The position numbers and the translations under genes are program-made. From contig NHNW01000019.1 in assembly GCA_002786025.1 (NCBI GenBank), positions 248,001-312,000 of the forward strand: DNA of 64,000 bases. Direction: 5' to 3'. The stretch comes from Zasmidium citrigriseum. Lineage: Eukaryota > Ascomycota > Dothideomycetes > Mycosphaerellales > Mycosphaerellaceae. Under the pieces are notes generated by a model. It was not told the DNA's origin and searched no databases. It worked only from the letters and a program-made list of their open reading frames with translations. Below, piece after piece: positions 54,669 through 64,000 of this stretch; the stretch's first letter is position 1, and each line of letters opens with the position of its first letter.

Positions 54669-55898
54669 AATGATTGTAGTTGAGCGCGATTTCTTCTTCA
54701 AAGAGCTCATCTACAACCAGCAACTGTCACCTTATATACCATTTCCTGCCTTAAATTCAAAGCGCGCCTTTCCTCACCCTGCATCCACGGTTTGCATCAG
54801 CCAGGTGTCGCTCCAACGTGTTACGCAGACATTGGATGCTAGCTCTAGTCGTGCATCATGCATGCGACTATCCATTTCAGGGAAGCGCAAAATGAACATA
54901 CCCACAGTCCCCGCCCACGAATCGCCTTTTCCTTTGGTAGGTGCCTCGTATTTCCTTCCGACTCTTCATCGAGGACCGCAAGACCTTTCGAAGTATTCAG
55001 CCAACCGAATTCGCCATATCCATTCATCCAAGCTCTTGCAAATCTCACCGACCTCCAGTCAGAAGTCCCTTGTCCTTCTGCGCCATCATTGTATACCACT
55101 GCTCTTACCGACTACAACAACTTCTTCCCTTCTGCGCCCCTCGTCTTTCAGTATTGTAGCCGTCTCTTCCAGGTATCACCCCCCAGCCGCCTTCCTCTCA
55201 AAGTAGCCTCGAAACTGTGTCCACTGAACGTCTTCATCGGCCTCTTTCCCTAATCATCATCATCCTCTTCCTCACGCGACAATCGGTCCCAAGCTCTTAT
55301 CCTGATCGTCCACACATCTTCCGCCTCTTCCTCGTTTGTCAAATTCCGATGCCGAAAAGAGTTTTGTTGACATTTGACGCGTCTTTGAAGTCTGAGAAGG
55401 AAGCTCAGCCTGGGGGGCCTCGAAAAAGCCTCGCCACGGTCACGATGTTTTCCACCGGTTCAAACTTGCTGTCAACTGGCATGCATCAAGTAAGAAAAAA
55501 GTGGTTCGAGGTTCTCAAATGTCAAGAAATCCAGCTGGAAATGCTTCTTTTATTCCCCAGCACCAGATCTTTCTGGTATCTGAACGATCATTCACACTCT
55601 TTGAAGACTCACATCGACCGAAAAAGCGCGCAAAGAGTTCCTAAATAGACGAGAGAGACTTCATGGACCAAATGAAAGGAAAGGCAGACTCTTTACTAAG
55701 CTCTTTGATTCTTTGCTGCTCATATCGTTGACTAGCTACTGAAGCCAAAGTGCCAACCGCTACGCAACCGAAAGAATGCGCCAAAGAGTTCTACGCTCAT
55801 ACTGGAGCTGTCGTCTGTCGTGAAGAAGTTGCGACTCGTAAAGAGCCGCGAAGTAGGCGTGACTCGTTGAGAGCCACAAGAAGGAGGCAAGTGGCGCT
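54669..55898. other. Intergenic, pyrimidine-rich, no recognised gene
   Basis: 1.23 kb between two minus-strand genes. Several plus-strand frames (for example 54858-55253, 55217-55648) have ATGs or near-cognate starts but no domain, low-complexity composition and no intron pattern, so none is called. Probably promoter of the actin-related gene plus the 3' UTR of the CCHC gene. Confidence 0.5.
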
Positions 55899-57647
55899 TT
55901 ACCAACCGCCAGTGGCCTCAGTTGGTGCAGGAGCAGCATCCTCCCAACCACCACTGCCACCACCAGAAGAGGCACCAGCACCAGCACCATCATCCCATCC
56001 ACCATCACCATCACCGCCCTCAGCCTCAGCAGCAGGGTTCTGGCAGCGCTTGTACGAATGTCCCTTCTGCTTACAATTGGTGCACTCGACGCGCGACCAG
56101 TCAGTAGGCTTGGGGCACTCGCGGCTCTGGTGACCGAACTCGTCGCAGTTGCGGCACTGGACCTTGGCCATGTTCTTGGGCTCAGGGCACTCCTTCGAGA
56201 TGTGACCAAGACCGTCGCAGTTGCGGCACTGCATGACGCGCTCCTTGTCACAATCCTTGGCACGATGACCCTCCTCCTTGCAGTTGCGGCAGATCTCAGG
56301 CTCACGCGATGGGCAGTCGCGAGAGAAGTGGCCCATCTCACCGCAATTCTTGCACTCAACATCGCTGGCGTCGCGCGGCTCGGTGCACTCCTTGGCGATG
56401 TGGTCGGTAGAGCCGCAGTTGCGACATCCCTTCTTGCCGGACTTGCGCTCTTGGGTGCAGTCACGGGCACGGTGACCCTCCTCGTTACAGTTCGCGCAGG
56501 TGATGACGATACGAGCAGCATCCGCTTTCTCCTGCTCGCATTTCTTCGAGATGTGGCCGAGCTCGCCGCCTGAATGCCTGTCAGTTTTGTACAAAGACGC
56601 GTCAAAATAGGCCACTTACAGTTGCTGCACTTCAAGACCATGCCGTCCATGACGAAGCCGGCCTCAGCCAGACGCGCCAGGTTCTCCTCAGGGGACGATG
56701 GCCATCCCTCGGCAAAGGCAGGACGCTTGGGCTTGCTCTGCCACTGGAAGGACACAACAAACTTCTGGCCGTCCTTGCCCTGGAGGTTGACAATCGTGTG
56801 GGTGTCCGAAATCGCCTGCTCCTTGGCGATGAGGAAGGTGTTCATACCTGCCTCACGGAAGGTGTGCTCGAGCTCGTCAAGAGTGATGTCGGGAAAGGCC
56901 TTTGCGTACTTGACGACAGCGGCCTTGACGTCGTCAATGTCTTTGGCTTTGTCTGCGTCAAGGAGCTCCTGCCATGCGGCGTCTGGGTCGAGGTCGTCGA
57001 GGTTCAGGCCAGCAATCATTGTGTACAGCCGGTTTGCATTACAATCGGCCTTGACATGTCCCTCCATCTTGCAGATCTTGCAGACGAGGGGGCCACGCTG
57101 GGGGCACTCGGCGGAGCGATGACCGACCTCGCCGCAGGTGCGACACTCGCCAGTGAACTCACGCTCGACGCGTGGGTTAGGACAGTCCGCCTTGTTGTGG
57201 CCGGTCTCGCCACAGTTGTAGCACTCGCCCGAGTTGGCGGGCTTGTCGGGGCAGTCACGAGCGAAGTGACCGTCGGCGCCGCAGCTGAAAGCGATGTTAG
57301 CATGTGCATATTTGCAGAAGGCTGGAAGATGATGACTTACTTGCGGCATCCGCCATCAGCAGGCGCGTCGAAGCCATCGTCGGCGTGGCGGGAGATGTTC
57401 TCAGCGGCGAAACCGTCGCCATCTGGTTGAAAGCCACCGGGGGTGTCGGCTTGAAAGCCGCCGCTGGTGTCTGGCTGAAAGCCGCCGTCGTTGTCGTCCT
57501 CGCCCGGCTTCTTGTAGTCGAAACCGAACCGCCAGCCCTGCTCGGCGATCTTCGCTGTTGAAGGTGTCAGTCGTATGAACCTCGAAGCTATTATGTGTTG
57601 TACTCACGGTTCTTGAGGTTCGCGTCGTCCCAGGTGGAGGAACCCAT
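55899..57647 (-). CDS. CCHC zinc-knuckle protein with 12 knuckles (CNBP/Gis2-like)
   Basis: Exons are 57608-57647, 57341-57554, 57284-56620 and 55899-56569, giving 529 aa. Twelve C-x2-C-x4-H-x4-C knuckles: four in the N-half (for example CRNCGADGHFARDC, CYNCGETGHNKADC, CRTCGEVGHRSAEC, CKICKMEGHVKADC) and eight in the C-half from CSNCGELGHISKKC to CTNCKQKGHSYKRC. Introns split the first and fifth knuckles. A helical middle domain (LNLDDLDPDAAWQELLDADK) separates the two sets. Three GGFQ(P/A)D repeats lie near residues 37-60, and the tail is Gly-rich. Knuckle arrays of this type bind single-stranded RNA or DNA, as in CNBP and yeast Gis2; translation or telomere roles are inferred only. Confidence 0.87.
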
Positions 57648-58523
57648 GACGGCGGTGTTGACTCTGTTGAGATGGAGTCGCGTGGTTGAGTCGCGTCGAA
57701 GTGCGAGTCTGAAGGTCACTGTCAGAAGTCAGTCGGTGGCCTTGACGTCGCGATGAAGTACACGACGGCGGATGGCAATAACAGGCAGGCAAGTAGGTGT
57801 GGGTGCTGATGAGCGGATTGGCACTTACGACTCGATGTGGTGGAGGTGGTGGTCGAGTATAGGTCTGCAAACCGAACTCGAAGTGCGGGTTGCAGAAAGG
57901 TGGATGAAGTCGGGTGTTGTGGTGGAAGCAGAGAAGCTCAAAGTTGGCGAGTTTTGAGCGCAGCAACGTGGAAACCGCGCTAGCGGGCCGTCTCGGCTGT
58001 TGCACTGAGGAAGGAACGGCGGCGAGGTCGGCAGGTGCTTCTAGAAACAACCTCAGTTTTGAATCACAAGATTGCAGACGATATCAAGCTCGTGATAGAA
58101 ACGTGAGTTTGAAGCCGTTTACGTGTCCGGTACCTGTGGAATGGATGTCCCAGCAGGGAAGGAGGCCCACGTGACTGCGATGTGAGTGAATCTTTCACAG
58201 CTTTACCCTCAACAATAAGCACACAACCACAAAAACATCGAAGAGCCAAAGAAAAGCTTCGATACTGAAGGCCAACGCATGTGAGACGGAGCTCCGCAAC
58301 TGCAACACATGAAATGACAGATAGACGCGTCCAATCTTCAGTTGTCACTGAGAAAGGAGGTGGCACTCACAGGTCATATTCAATTCAAGTTTGTTTCATT
58401 CCTATCTCACTGTAGCGCCTTGCCATACGCTCATAGTCATCAATGATGGTATCTTGCGAACGTGTCAAAGCATCAAATTTCCCATCCAGAAACGCCGATT
58501 CAATCCCTTTCCAAAGCACGACT
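57648..58523. other. Intergenic upstream of the CCHC gene
   Basis: 876 bp between minus-strand genes: CCHC promoter and chitin synthase 3' UTR. No gene or repeat recognised. Confidence 0.5.
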
Positions 58524-61500
58524 TTATACACCCCTGAACAATCGAATGACCAAGAACCAACAGCATCCAATGAACCTCACTGCTGCCAACGCTGCCACCG
58601 AGTACAGCACGACGGCCATATAGATAGTCGCACGTTGGGTTTCCGTCTCTTCGTTGTTGTCCTTGACATTGACGCGCTGCAGACCGGCGGTGTTGAGTAC
58701 GATGGCTGCCAGCGCCAAGTTGCAGAACATCCATGCGAGCACGACAGCGGACCGGAATCCCTTGTAGTAGTCTTCATGCTTCTGCTCCACGGTGACGGTC
58801 TTCTTTGGCGCCTCGTACTTGCTGCTGAACACGCGTAGCTCTTGTTCATACTGCGTGTTAAGATCGGCATCATCTGTAGGAATGGCCACGTCGACCTTTC
58901 CGCCTGGCTTGAGGTTCGCAGCTGGCAGCTTCTCTGGCTTGTCATCGCCCTTGGTTCCCCACGTAATGTCGTGCGTGTTGCAGAAGGCATACACGTTGAG
59001 GATGTTGAGGTACGTTGGCGTCAGGAGCAGGTACTGCAGGAAGGATGTGAACATGTGCCATGGGTCCAGGAAGAGGATCGAAGCCACGAAATACAGGATG
59101 TAAGTCGACAGCATAGAGATGATCAGCGTAAAGAAGATCGAGTTGGTGAACAACATGGCAAACGTGAAGCCATTGTGCTCTTTAATCTGCTCTTGCACCG
59201 ATCTCACAGTGATGAAGATCGAAGCGAACAGAAGATAAGCCATGATGATCGCCCAGAAGTAAACCATCGACATGTAGAACTTGTTGCTTCCTTGGGGTCG
59301 ATTACCGAGTGCCAGGACGAAACAGGTGAGCAGTACCGCGAGGTAGACCCATTCGAAGACAATGGATAAGACAAGACCAGCGGTGCCCAGGAGATCACTG
59401 TCTGAGAGCGAAGACGTCAGGATGCGGAAGACCAAGAAGAAGTTGCCCTGCGAGAGTATTAGTGTATGATCTGAAGATCGTGATATGGTTTACTCACAAT
59501 TGCGAACCAGGCGAACAGCATGTTCACAAGCTGGTAGATGAACTCGATGCAGAGGAAGAACTTTCGAAGCGCGGCGTGGTGGCTGCGCCAGAGTTGGTAG
59601 AAGTGGGCGAGAGAGTAGACTGCGGCGAAGAAGGATCCGTTCAACCATCGTCGTCTCTGAAGAATGAAGTCCGCCATCTCAGTAGGCACGTCCGTTTCTC
59701 CAGTGGCCGACTTGACGTACTGCAAGATCCACGAGCAGTTCCTCTTGCTGACCAGCTCCCAGCAAAGGATTCGATCTTCAGCGAGGTACATGTTGGCAGT
59801 GAAGATACCAGCGTTGGAACCATGCATCTTCTCTCCAGCGAAGTACTTTTCCAATGGACCTTGGCCGGTCTTGTCATTTTGCAGGGCAACGAATCGATAG
59901 GCGGAGAAGGCACCAGGAAGCACAGTGATGAAGCCGAAGGCACTCTCGAGAGGCTTGTCGAGGATGTTGCTCATCTTGTACTCGAAGTTCTGGGCTGCAA
60001 CGAGTGGGTTGATCAAGTTCTTGCCATGCTCCAACATGGCCTTGATCTCACCACAAGCACCACCACACATTGGCTCCCGGTCGAATGCCTTCCAGAGATC
60101 GTAAACGCTGCTTCGTCCAGGTCGGGTACCGGCATCGATCAATACACAGATGTTGGGCTGGAGAACCTCACCGAAGGCCTGGAAGAACCATCTGTGCGAA
60201 TTGATCTTCTTCTGATTCTTCTCCTTCAAGCAGAACAAGATCTGGACTGGAGTGTTGCCCTTCTTGACCTGCACGATACCCTTCTTGATCTCCAAGGTCA
60301 TCTGAGTAGTGTACTCGTAAATGTGAGCAGTAACATCTTCTCCGTTGACCTGCTGCTTGGCAATGCCATCCTGGTAGACACCCATTGCGGCGAGCACAGC
60401 TCGGGTTCTTGGGTTGATCTTTGCACGACCATCCGACACAATACACACGACAATCTTCTTCCAAGCATCTTTACCCCACGTCTTGGAAGACGTTCGCGAG
60501 TTCATGTATTCGATGTTCTTGATGACACCAATCAACGTCCGTGCCAGCAGCTCGTCCTCCTCGTTGTACATGGTGATAACAATAAACAACTCGGTCTGAC
60601 GGGGTTTGGCGAACAGTCGTTGACGTAGAGTGAATCGCTTGTCGAAGAACTCGCTTGGATCGCAAGTAGCTGCGCTGTACCGCATGTGTGTGAACTCATC
60701 TCTTTCTGGTGGCTGAGCGTGCGGTACCTGGTTCAGCAGCCGCGGCGGAATTGGGCAGTCCAGCACCAAATTGCCATTGAACAACTGTACTTCCTTCACC
60801 GTCTTCCATCTCCTGATAGGCGCATTTGCTGGCGGTGGTGGAGGATCGTTATAACCTCCCTCAAGATCGGGATGCTCGGAGCCGGGTGTGAGGACTGGTT
60901 GGTGCGGGTCTGGCCCATACGAGGCACCTGGCTGAAGGATTGGCCGATCGTCTGGATCATCTTGGTAGTATGGATGTTGAGGAGCGTCGTATGCGTCGGG
61001 ATGTTGAACGTAATCATCGTGTTCGTAGCGGGGGCTGAGGTTGTATTCTCCGCGACCCTCATGCGCGGCTTGCTGGAAGGGATTGGGAGTGTAGCCATGC
61101 TCATGCATATCGTCATAGGCTTGATTGTGTCCAACTGTCCCCGGCATATTGGTCACCTCGTACGTTGGCTGGGCTGCTAGCCTGTCGGTGGAGTGAGCGG
61201 CGTATGGGCCTGGCCCAACAGGAATCTCGAGAGGCTCATTGTGGATATATGGGCGGTCGTCGAGCTGGTAGCCGGGGCTGTGGGTGTGATAGCGATCTGG
61301 CGAGTGACGATCCATGAAGGGATTCTGGGGGTTGTCTGGGTCGTCGGGGTGAGGGTGTTGGCCGTAGCCGCCTATGTGACAGGTAAGTGTATGAATACGA
61401 TGTGGATGCCGTCATTCAATAGCGATGTTCGATGCTGTAGACGCAAGGCTCTGAGACAGATGAAGTCGCGCGAGGCAGGCACTGGAATGTGATGGCAGCA

Positions 61501-61625
61501 GCGAATGTGCCGATTCACGTTGCGCATTCGCCGCGGCACCTGGTCCTCCGACGTCTTCCAAACACTCAAGAACCCCAAGCAATCGCAAACGCTGCCGCCG
61601 ACGTACCTAGCGGGTTGAAGCTCAT
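58524..61625 (-). CDS. Chitin synthase, class I/II (division 1)
   Basis: Plasma-membrane glycosyltransferase that makes chitin from UDP-GlcNAc. Exons are 61607-61625, 59498-61371 and 58524-59447, giving 938 aa. The Pro/His/Tyr-rich N-terminus is followed by [85 protein letters not shown], the product motif EDRILCWEL and [12 protein letters not shown]. The C-terminal part holds the TM cluster, including [19 protein letters not shown]. The order and wording fit division 1; the N-domain [11 protein letters not shown] suggests class I, but class II is not excluded. A 19-nt first exon encodes MSFNPLG. Likely a wall-building enzyme. Confidence 0.92.
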
Positions 61626-62683
61626 CTTGTTGGCCTCGTCTTCCTCGTTGTAGTGATCCCAAACCCTCCACAATGCGACTGGTGCTAACGACGCGCTGCG
61701 CCGGAGGTAAAGAGGTGGTGTTCTTAGCGGCGAGGTGGGAAGAAATGTTGCGGATTGCGCCTCGAAGATTGCGCGGGCAGCAGTGTTTCAGGTGGTGTGG
61801 AGTGGAGGGTGGGTGTTTACGCTGGACCAGGGTCGGCTTCTCTCCAAGCAACGGTGTTTCGCAACGAGCGGCAGCTTTCAGGAACAGCAGCAACAATGTC
61901 GGGAAGATGGGCAAAAGTATGTTGGTGTGAAAGTGTCAAGGCTGGTCTAACATTATTGTGAGGCAACCTGCCTGCTGACTACGCCCGACGGCTTGCATGC
62001 ACAGCAAAGAGGTCGTCTTGCACCGCCTGCGCGAAGGCTGAAGGTTCATCAGAAACAAGCGCGTTACCAGGGCCTGCCACTGCCGATCTCCGCCGTCTCC
62101 ACGCTGCTTGCTCTTCATGTTCCTTCAATCCTCGACATCCAGCACTGCCTGTTGCAAGATTTGTTGACTTTGCGTTGGACAAACATTTGTCCCGACACTC
62201 CAAACCTCGGCGACCACAGCGCGGCTGCCGTGATCTCCTGATCACCTCACCTGCATGCGGCCCCATATCTAGATCGCCAGGGCGCAAGTAGCTGTGCGCC
62301 ACAGCTTGTGACTTTCACTTCGCCATAAGCAGCTCTCAAAATAGAAACAGCTTCTGCATAGGGTAGTGTCAGCCATGAGATATCTCCATCCAAACGCGCA
62401 ATGGTTCGCCTGCTCGCCACACCCGAGGAGTGAAGTATTCTGCTGCCTCATGAGCACCCGCCATTTTCGAATGTCGGCCCAAAAACTGTGGCTGTGACGT
62501 CACGTGCTCCACCCGCTCGGCTTCTGAGTCTTGGCTCGGCAGTGCCGACAACCACAACCACGACTCGACCAACGGTCTTCCCAGACACATCATACTCGCC
62601 ACATTCGAATGATCCGGTCTGCTTAGCAGAGGCACAGTCGGAAACATTCTGCCGAACGACATCGTCTTGCGACCAGTCCCAGG
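61626..62683. promoter_or_regulatory. Divergent intergenic region, chitin synthase / LMW phosphatase
   Basis: 1.06 kb between divergent starts. Short frames only. No specific site or RNA gene recognised. Confidence 0.5.
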
Positions 62684-63250
62684 ATGGCCTCGAAATCAGG
62701 ACAAGCTGGCCAGGTCTCCGTCCTGTTCGTATGCCTTGGAAATATCTGCCGCTCGCCAATGGCAGAGGGCGTCTTCAGACATATCACACACTTCGGCACC
62801 TCCAAACAACATCCACTGATCAAGGAGATTGATTCTTGCGGAACAGGCGCCTATCATGCCGGCGACAGACCAGACTCCCGAACCCTCTCAGTCCTCGAGG
62901 ACAACGGCCTGACCGACTACAAGCACAAAGCTCGGCGGGTGAAGGTGCCAGAGGACTTCGAGCGGTTTGACTATGTCTTGGCCATGGATGAGAACAACTA
63001 CATCGATCTCCGGGATTCAGTCAAGAGAGCTCAGAAGAAGGGAAGCTTGGGCAGTGATGCGCTGGAGAAGGTGCACATGTATGGCGAGTTCGGTGGGAAA
63101 AGCAAGAAGGAGGAGATTGTGGATCCGTGGTATGATGGAGGGAGGGAGGGATTTGAGGTGGCATATGAGCAAGTGACGAGGATGGGCAAGGGTCTACTCA
63201 AGCACATTGAAGAAAAGTCGAAGGCTGCTGAGGACAAGAGCGAGCTTTGA
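62684..63250 (+). CDS. LTP1: Low-molecular-weight protein tyrosine phosphatase
   Basis: Single exon, 188 aa. The P-loop VLFVCLGNICRSPMAEGVFR gives C-x5-R-S with catalytic Cys and Arg near residues 17-23. The general acid is in the C-terminal loop IVDPWYDGGREG (Asp-Pro-Trp-Tyr). FDYVLAMDENNYIDLRD is the conserved central helix. A basic C-terminus (KSKAAEDKSEL) follows. Length slightly exceeds the typical 155-165 because of inserts between KRAQKKG and the DPWY loop. Cytosolic; dephosphorylates tyrosine. It is divergent from chitin synthase. Confidence 0.93.
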   Translation: MASKSGQAGQVSVLFVCLGNICRSPMAEGVFRHITHFGTSKQHPLIKEIDSCGTGAYHAGDRPDSRTLSVLEDNGLTDYKHKARRVKVPEDFERFDYVLAMDENNYIDLRDSVKRAQKKGSLGSDALEKVHMYGEFGGKSKKEEIVDPWYDGGREGFEVAYEQVTRMGKGLLKHIEEKSKAAEDKSEL

Positions 63251-63900
63251 GCTATTTGCAGGAAGCAGCATGTTCTAATCGGCGAGGCCACCAAGTTGTT
63301 CGAAAGAACAAGCACCGGGTCGAGGTCCTTGAAAAGACGACTAGCCCCAGCAGCTCTGTTTCAGTGCCGATGAGACGGTTCTGGGCGCTCTCAAAAGTAC
63401 TGGGCGTGAACTGAGCAAGTCTCCAGCATCACTGCGGCTGTGTCAGAAACGCTGCACCCGACGATGCTCAGTCATCCGTCTGATGCATTGTGATCCACAA
63501 GACTCGATGCAGTGCAACTGCGGGCTGCAAAGATGCGAGAAACATCCACCAGAAAGGCATTATTGTGTTTGCTGGAGTCGATTGGAAAGCTGTTTCACCA
63601 TCGAAAATTACCGGATTCGGCCAGCGCAACTCGTGCTTCGGTACTTCCAATGCACTTTGTCAGCCGCGACCACGAGATCACTCATACTCTGGATGCCACC
63701 ACAGTCGTGGTACGAACATGAACGTTTCGACGATTGCAAAGCTGAATGACGAAAGATACCATAGACGAAAGGGCTACTAGATAAGAACGAACATATAAAG
63801 ACCAATGGTCATGGACCGAACGATAGACGCAGATCCAACACAGCATCCAGACAGCCATTCAACACAACACTCTCGATTGAACGATCCACATCTACAAGCC
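63251..63900. other. Intergenic region before right-edge gene
   Basis: 650 bp holding the phosphatase 3' UTR and the promoter of the gene at 63901. Overlapping short frames (63483-63780) have no domain. Confidence 0.5.
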
Positions 63901-64000
63901 ATGTCGACCTTCAAGAACATCATGATCTTTGGCGCCGGTGGTGACAACATCGGTCGCTTCATCATGAATGCCCTCATCGAAGACGGCGGCTTCAATGTCT
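63901..64000 (+). CDS. NmrA/Rossmann-type NAD(P)-binding protein, 3' part beyond window
   Basis: Only the first 33 codons are visible. MSTFKNIMIFGAGGDNIGRF shows a Rossmann glycine-rich loop (GAGGDNIG) as in NmrA-like and isoflavone-reductase-like proteins, next to IMNALIEDGGFNV. The family is likely but the rest is needed to tell the subfamily. Confidence 0.65.
   Translation, partial: MSTFKNIMIFGAGGDNIGRFIMNALIEDGGFNV

Noticed and set aside
54858..55648. Plus-strand open frames in the pyrimidine-rich gap
   Set aside because: Composition follows the CT-rich DNA, some need non-ATG starts, and no domain or intron pattern is visible.
55760..57349. 529-codon frame spanning the CCHC gene and running past its stop
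   Set aside because: It is the CCHC exon 3 read through its intron into the wrong frame; splicing at 56620/56569 restores the knuckles.
1..64000. CRISPR arrays, rRNA, bacterial operons
   Set aside because: No spaced direct repeats, no rRNA sequence and all genes have eukaryotic intron structure.

Overview
The window is nuclear DNA of a filamentous ascomycete (Pezizomycotina, most likely a Dothideomycete). Genes are closely spaced on both strands and carry many short GT-AG introns of about 45-70 nt with CTRAC/CTGAY branch points. The families present are typical of this group: a HET-domain protein, a class I/II chitin synthase, a Kin4-type kinase, a COP9 signalosome subunit, 2EXR and CCCH proteins, and small secreted proteins. 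I rebuilt most multi-exon genes by hand. For every model whose exon boundaries are listed, the spliced length is a multiple of three.

Layout. 0-5 kb: an amino-acid/GABA-type permease cut by the left edge, then a secreted serine carboxypeptidase. 5-10 kb: a GST-like protein, a HET-domain protein and Pol III subunit RPC9. 11-19 kb: a histidine-phosphatase protein, a 5'-nucleotidase-family metallophosphoesterase and a CorA-type Mg transporter. 19-26 kb: dihydroorotase, an H-type lectin protein paired divergently with a carboxylesterase, and a CCCH zinc-finger protein. 26-30 kb: a Kin4-like kinase. 31.7-37 kb: four consecutive minus-strand genes for single-pass membrane proteins with Ser/Thr-rich ectodomains, at least three of them related. 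37.8-41.4 kb: CSN7 and an Artemis/SNM1-type nuclease. 41.8-45.3 kb: a secreted MRJP/yellow-domain protein, a 2EXR protein and a second GST-like protein. 45.6-47.4 kb: a tandem pair of small secreted cysteine-containing paralogs. 48-53.1 kb: two convergent 2-oxoglutarate/Fe(II) oxygenases and a Dal5-type MFS transporter that shares a promoter region with the second oxygenase. 53.4-63.3 kb: a divergent actin-related protein, a 12-knuckle CCHC protein, chitin synthase and a low-molecular-weight tyrosine phosphatase. The right edge cuts an NmrA/Rossmann-type gene.

Functional grouping. Most genes are independent housekeeping or surface functions. The oxygenase-oxygenase-transporter trio looks like a small catabolic or biosynthetic module. 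The first oxygenase of the trio is interrupted by a 734-bp element with an exact 8-bp target-site duplication and short imperfect terminal inverted repeats. The duplication supplies a GT and the element end supplies a CAG, so the insertion could be removed as an in-frame intron. This is the most striking feature of the window. The membrane-protein array and the secreted paralog pair are the other candidates for undescribed biology.
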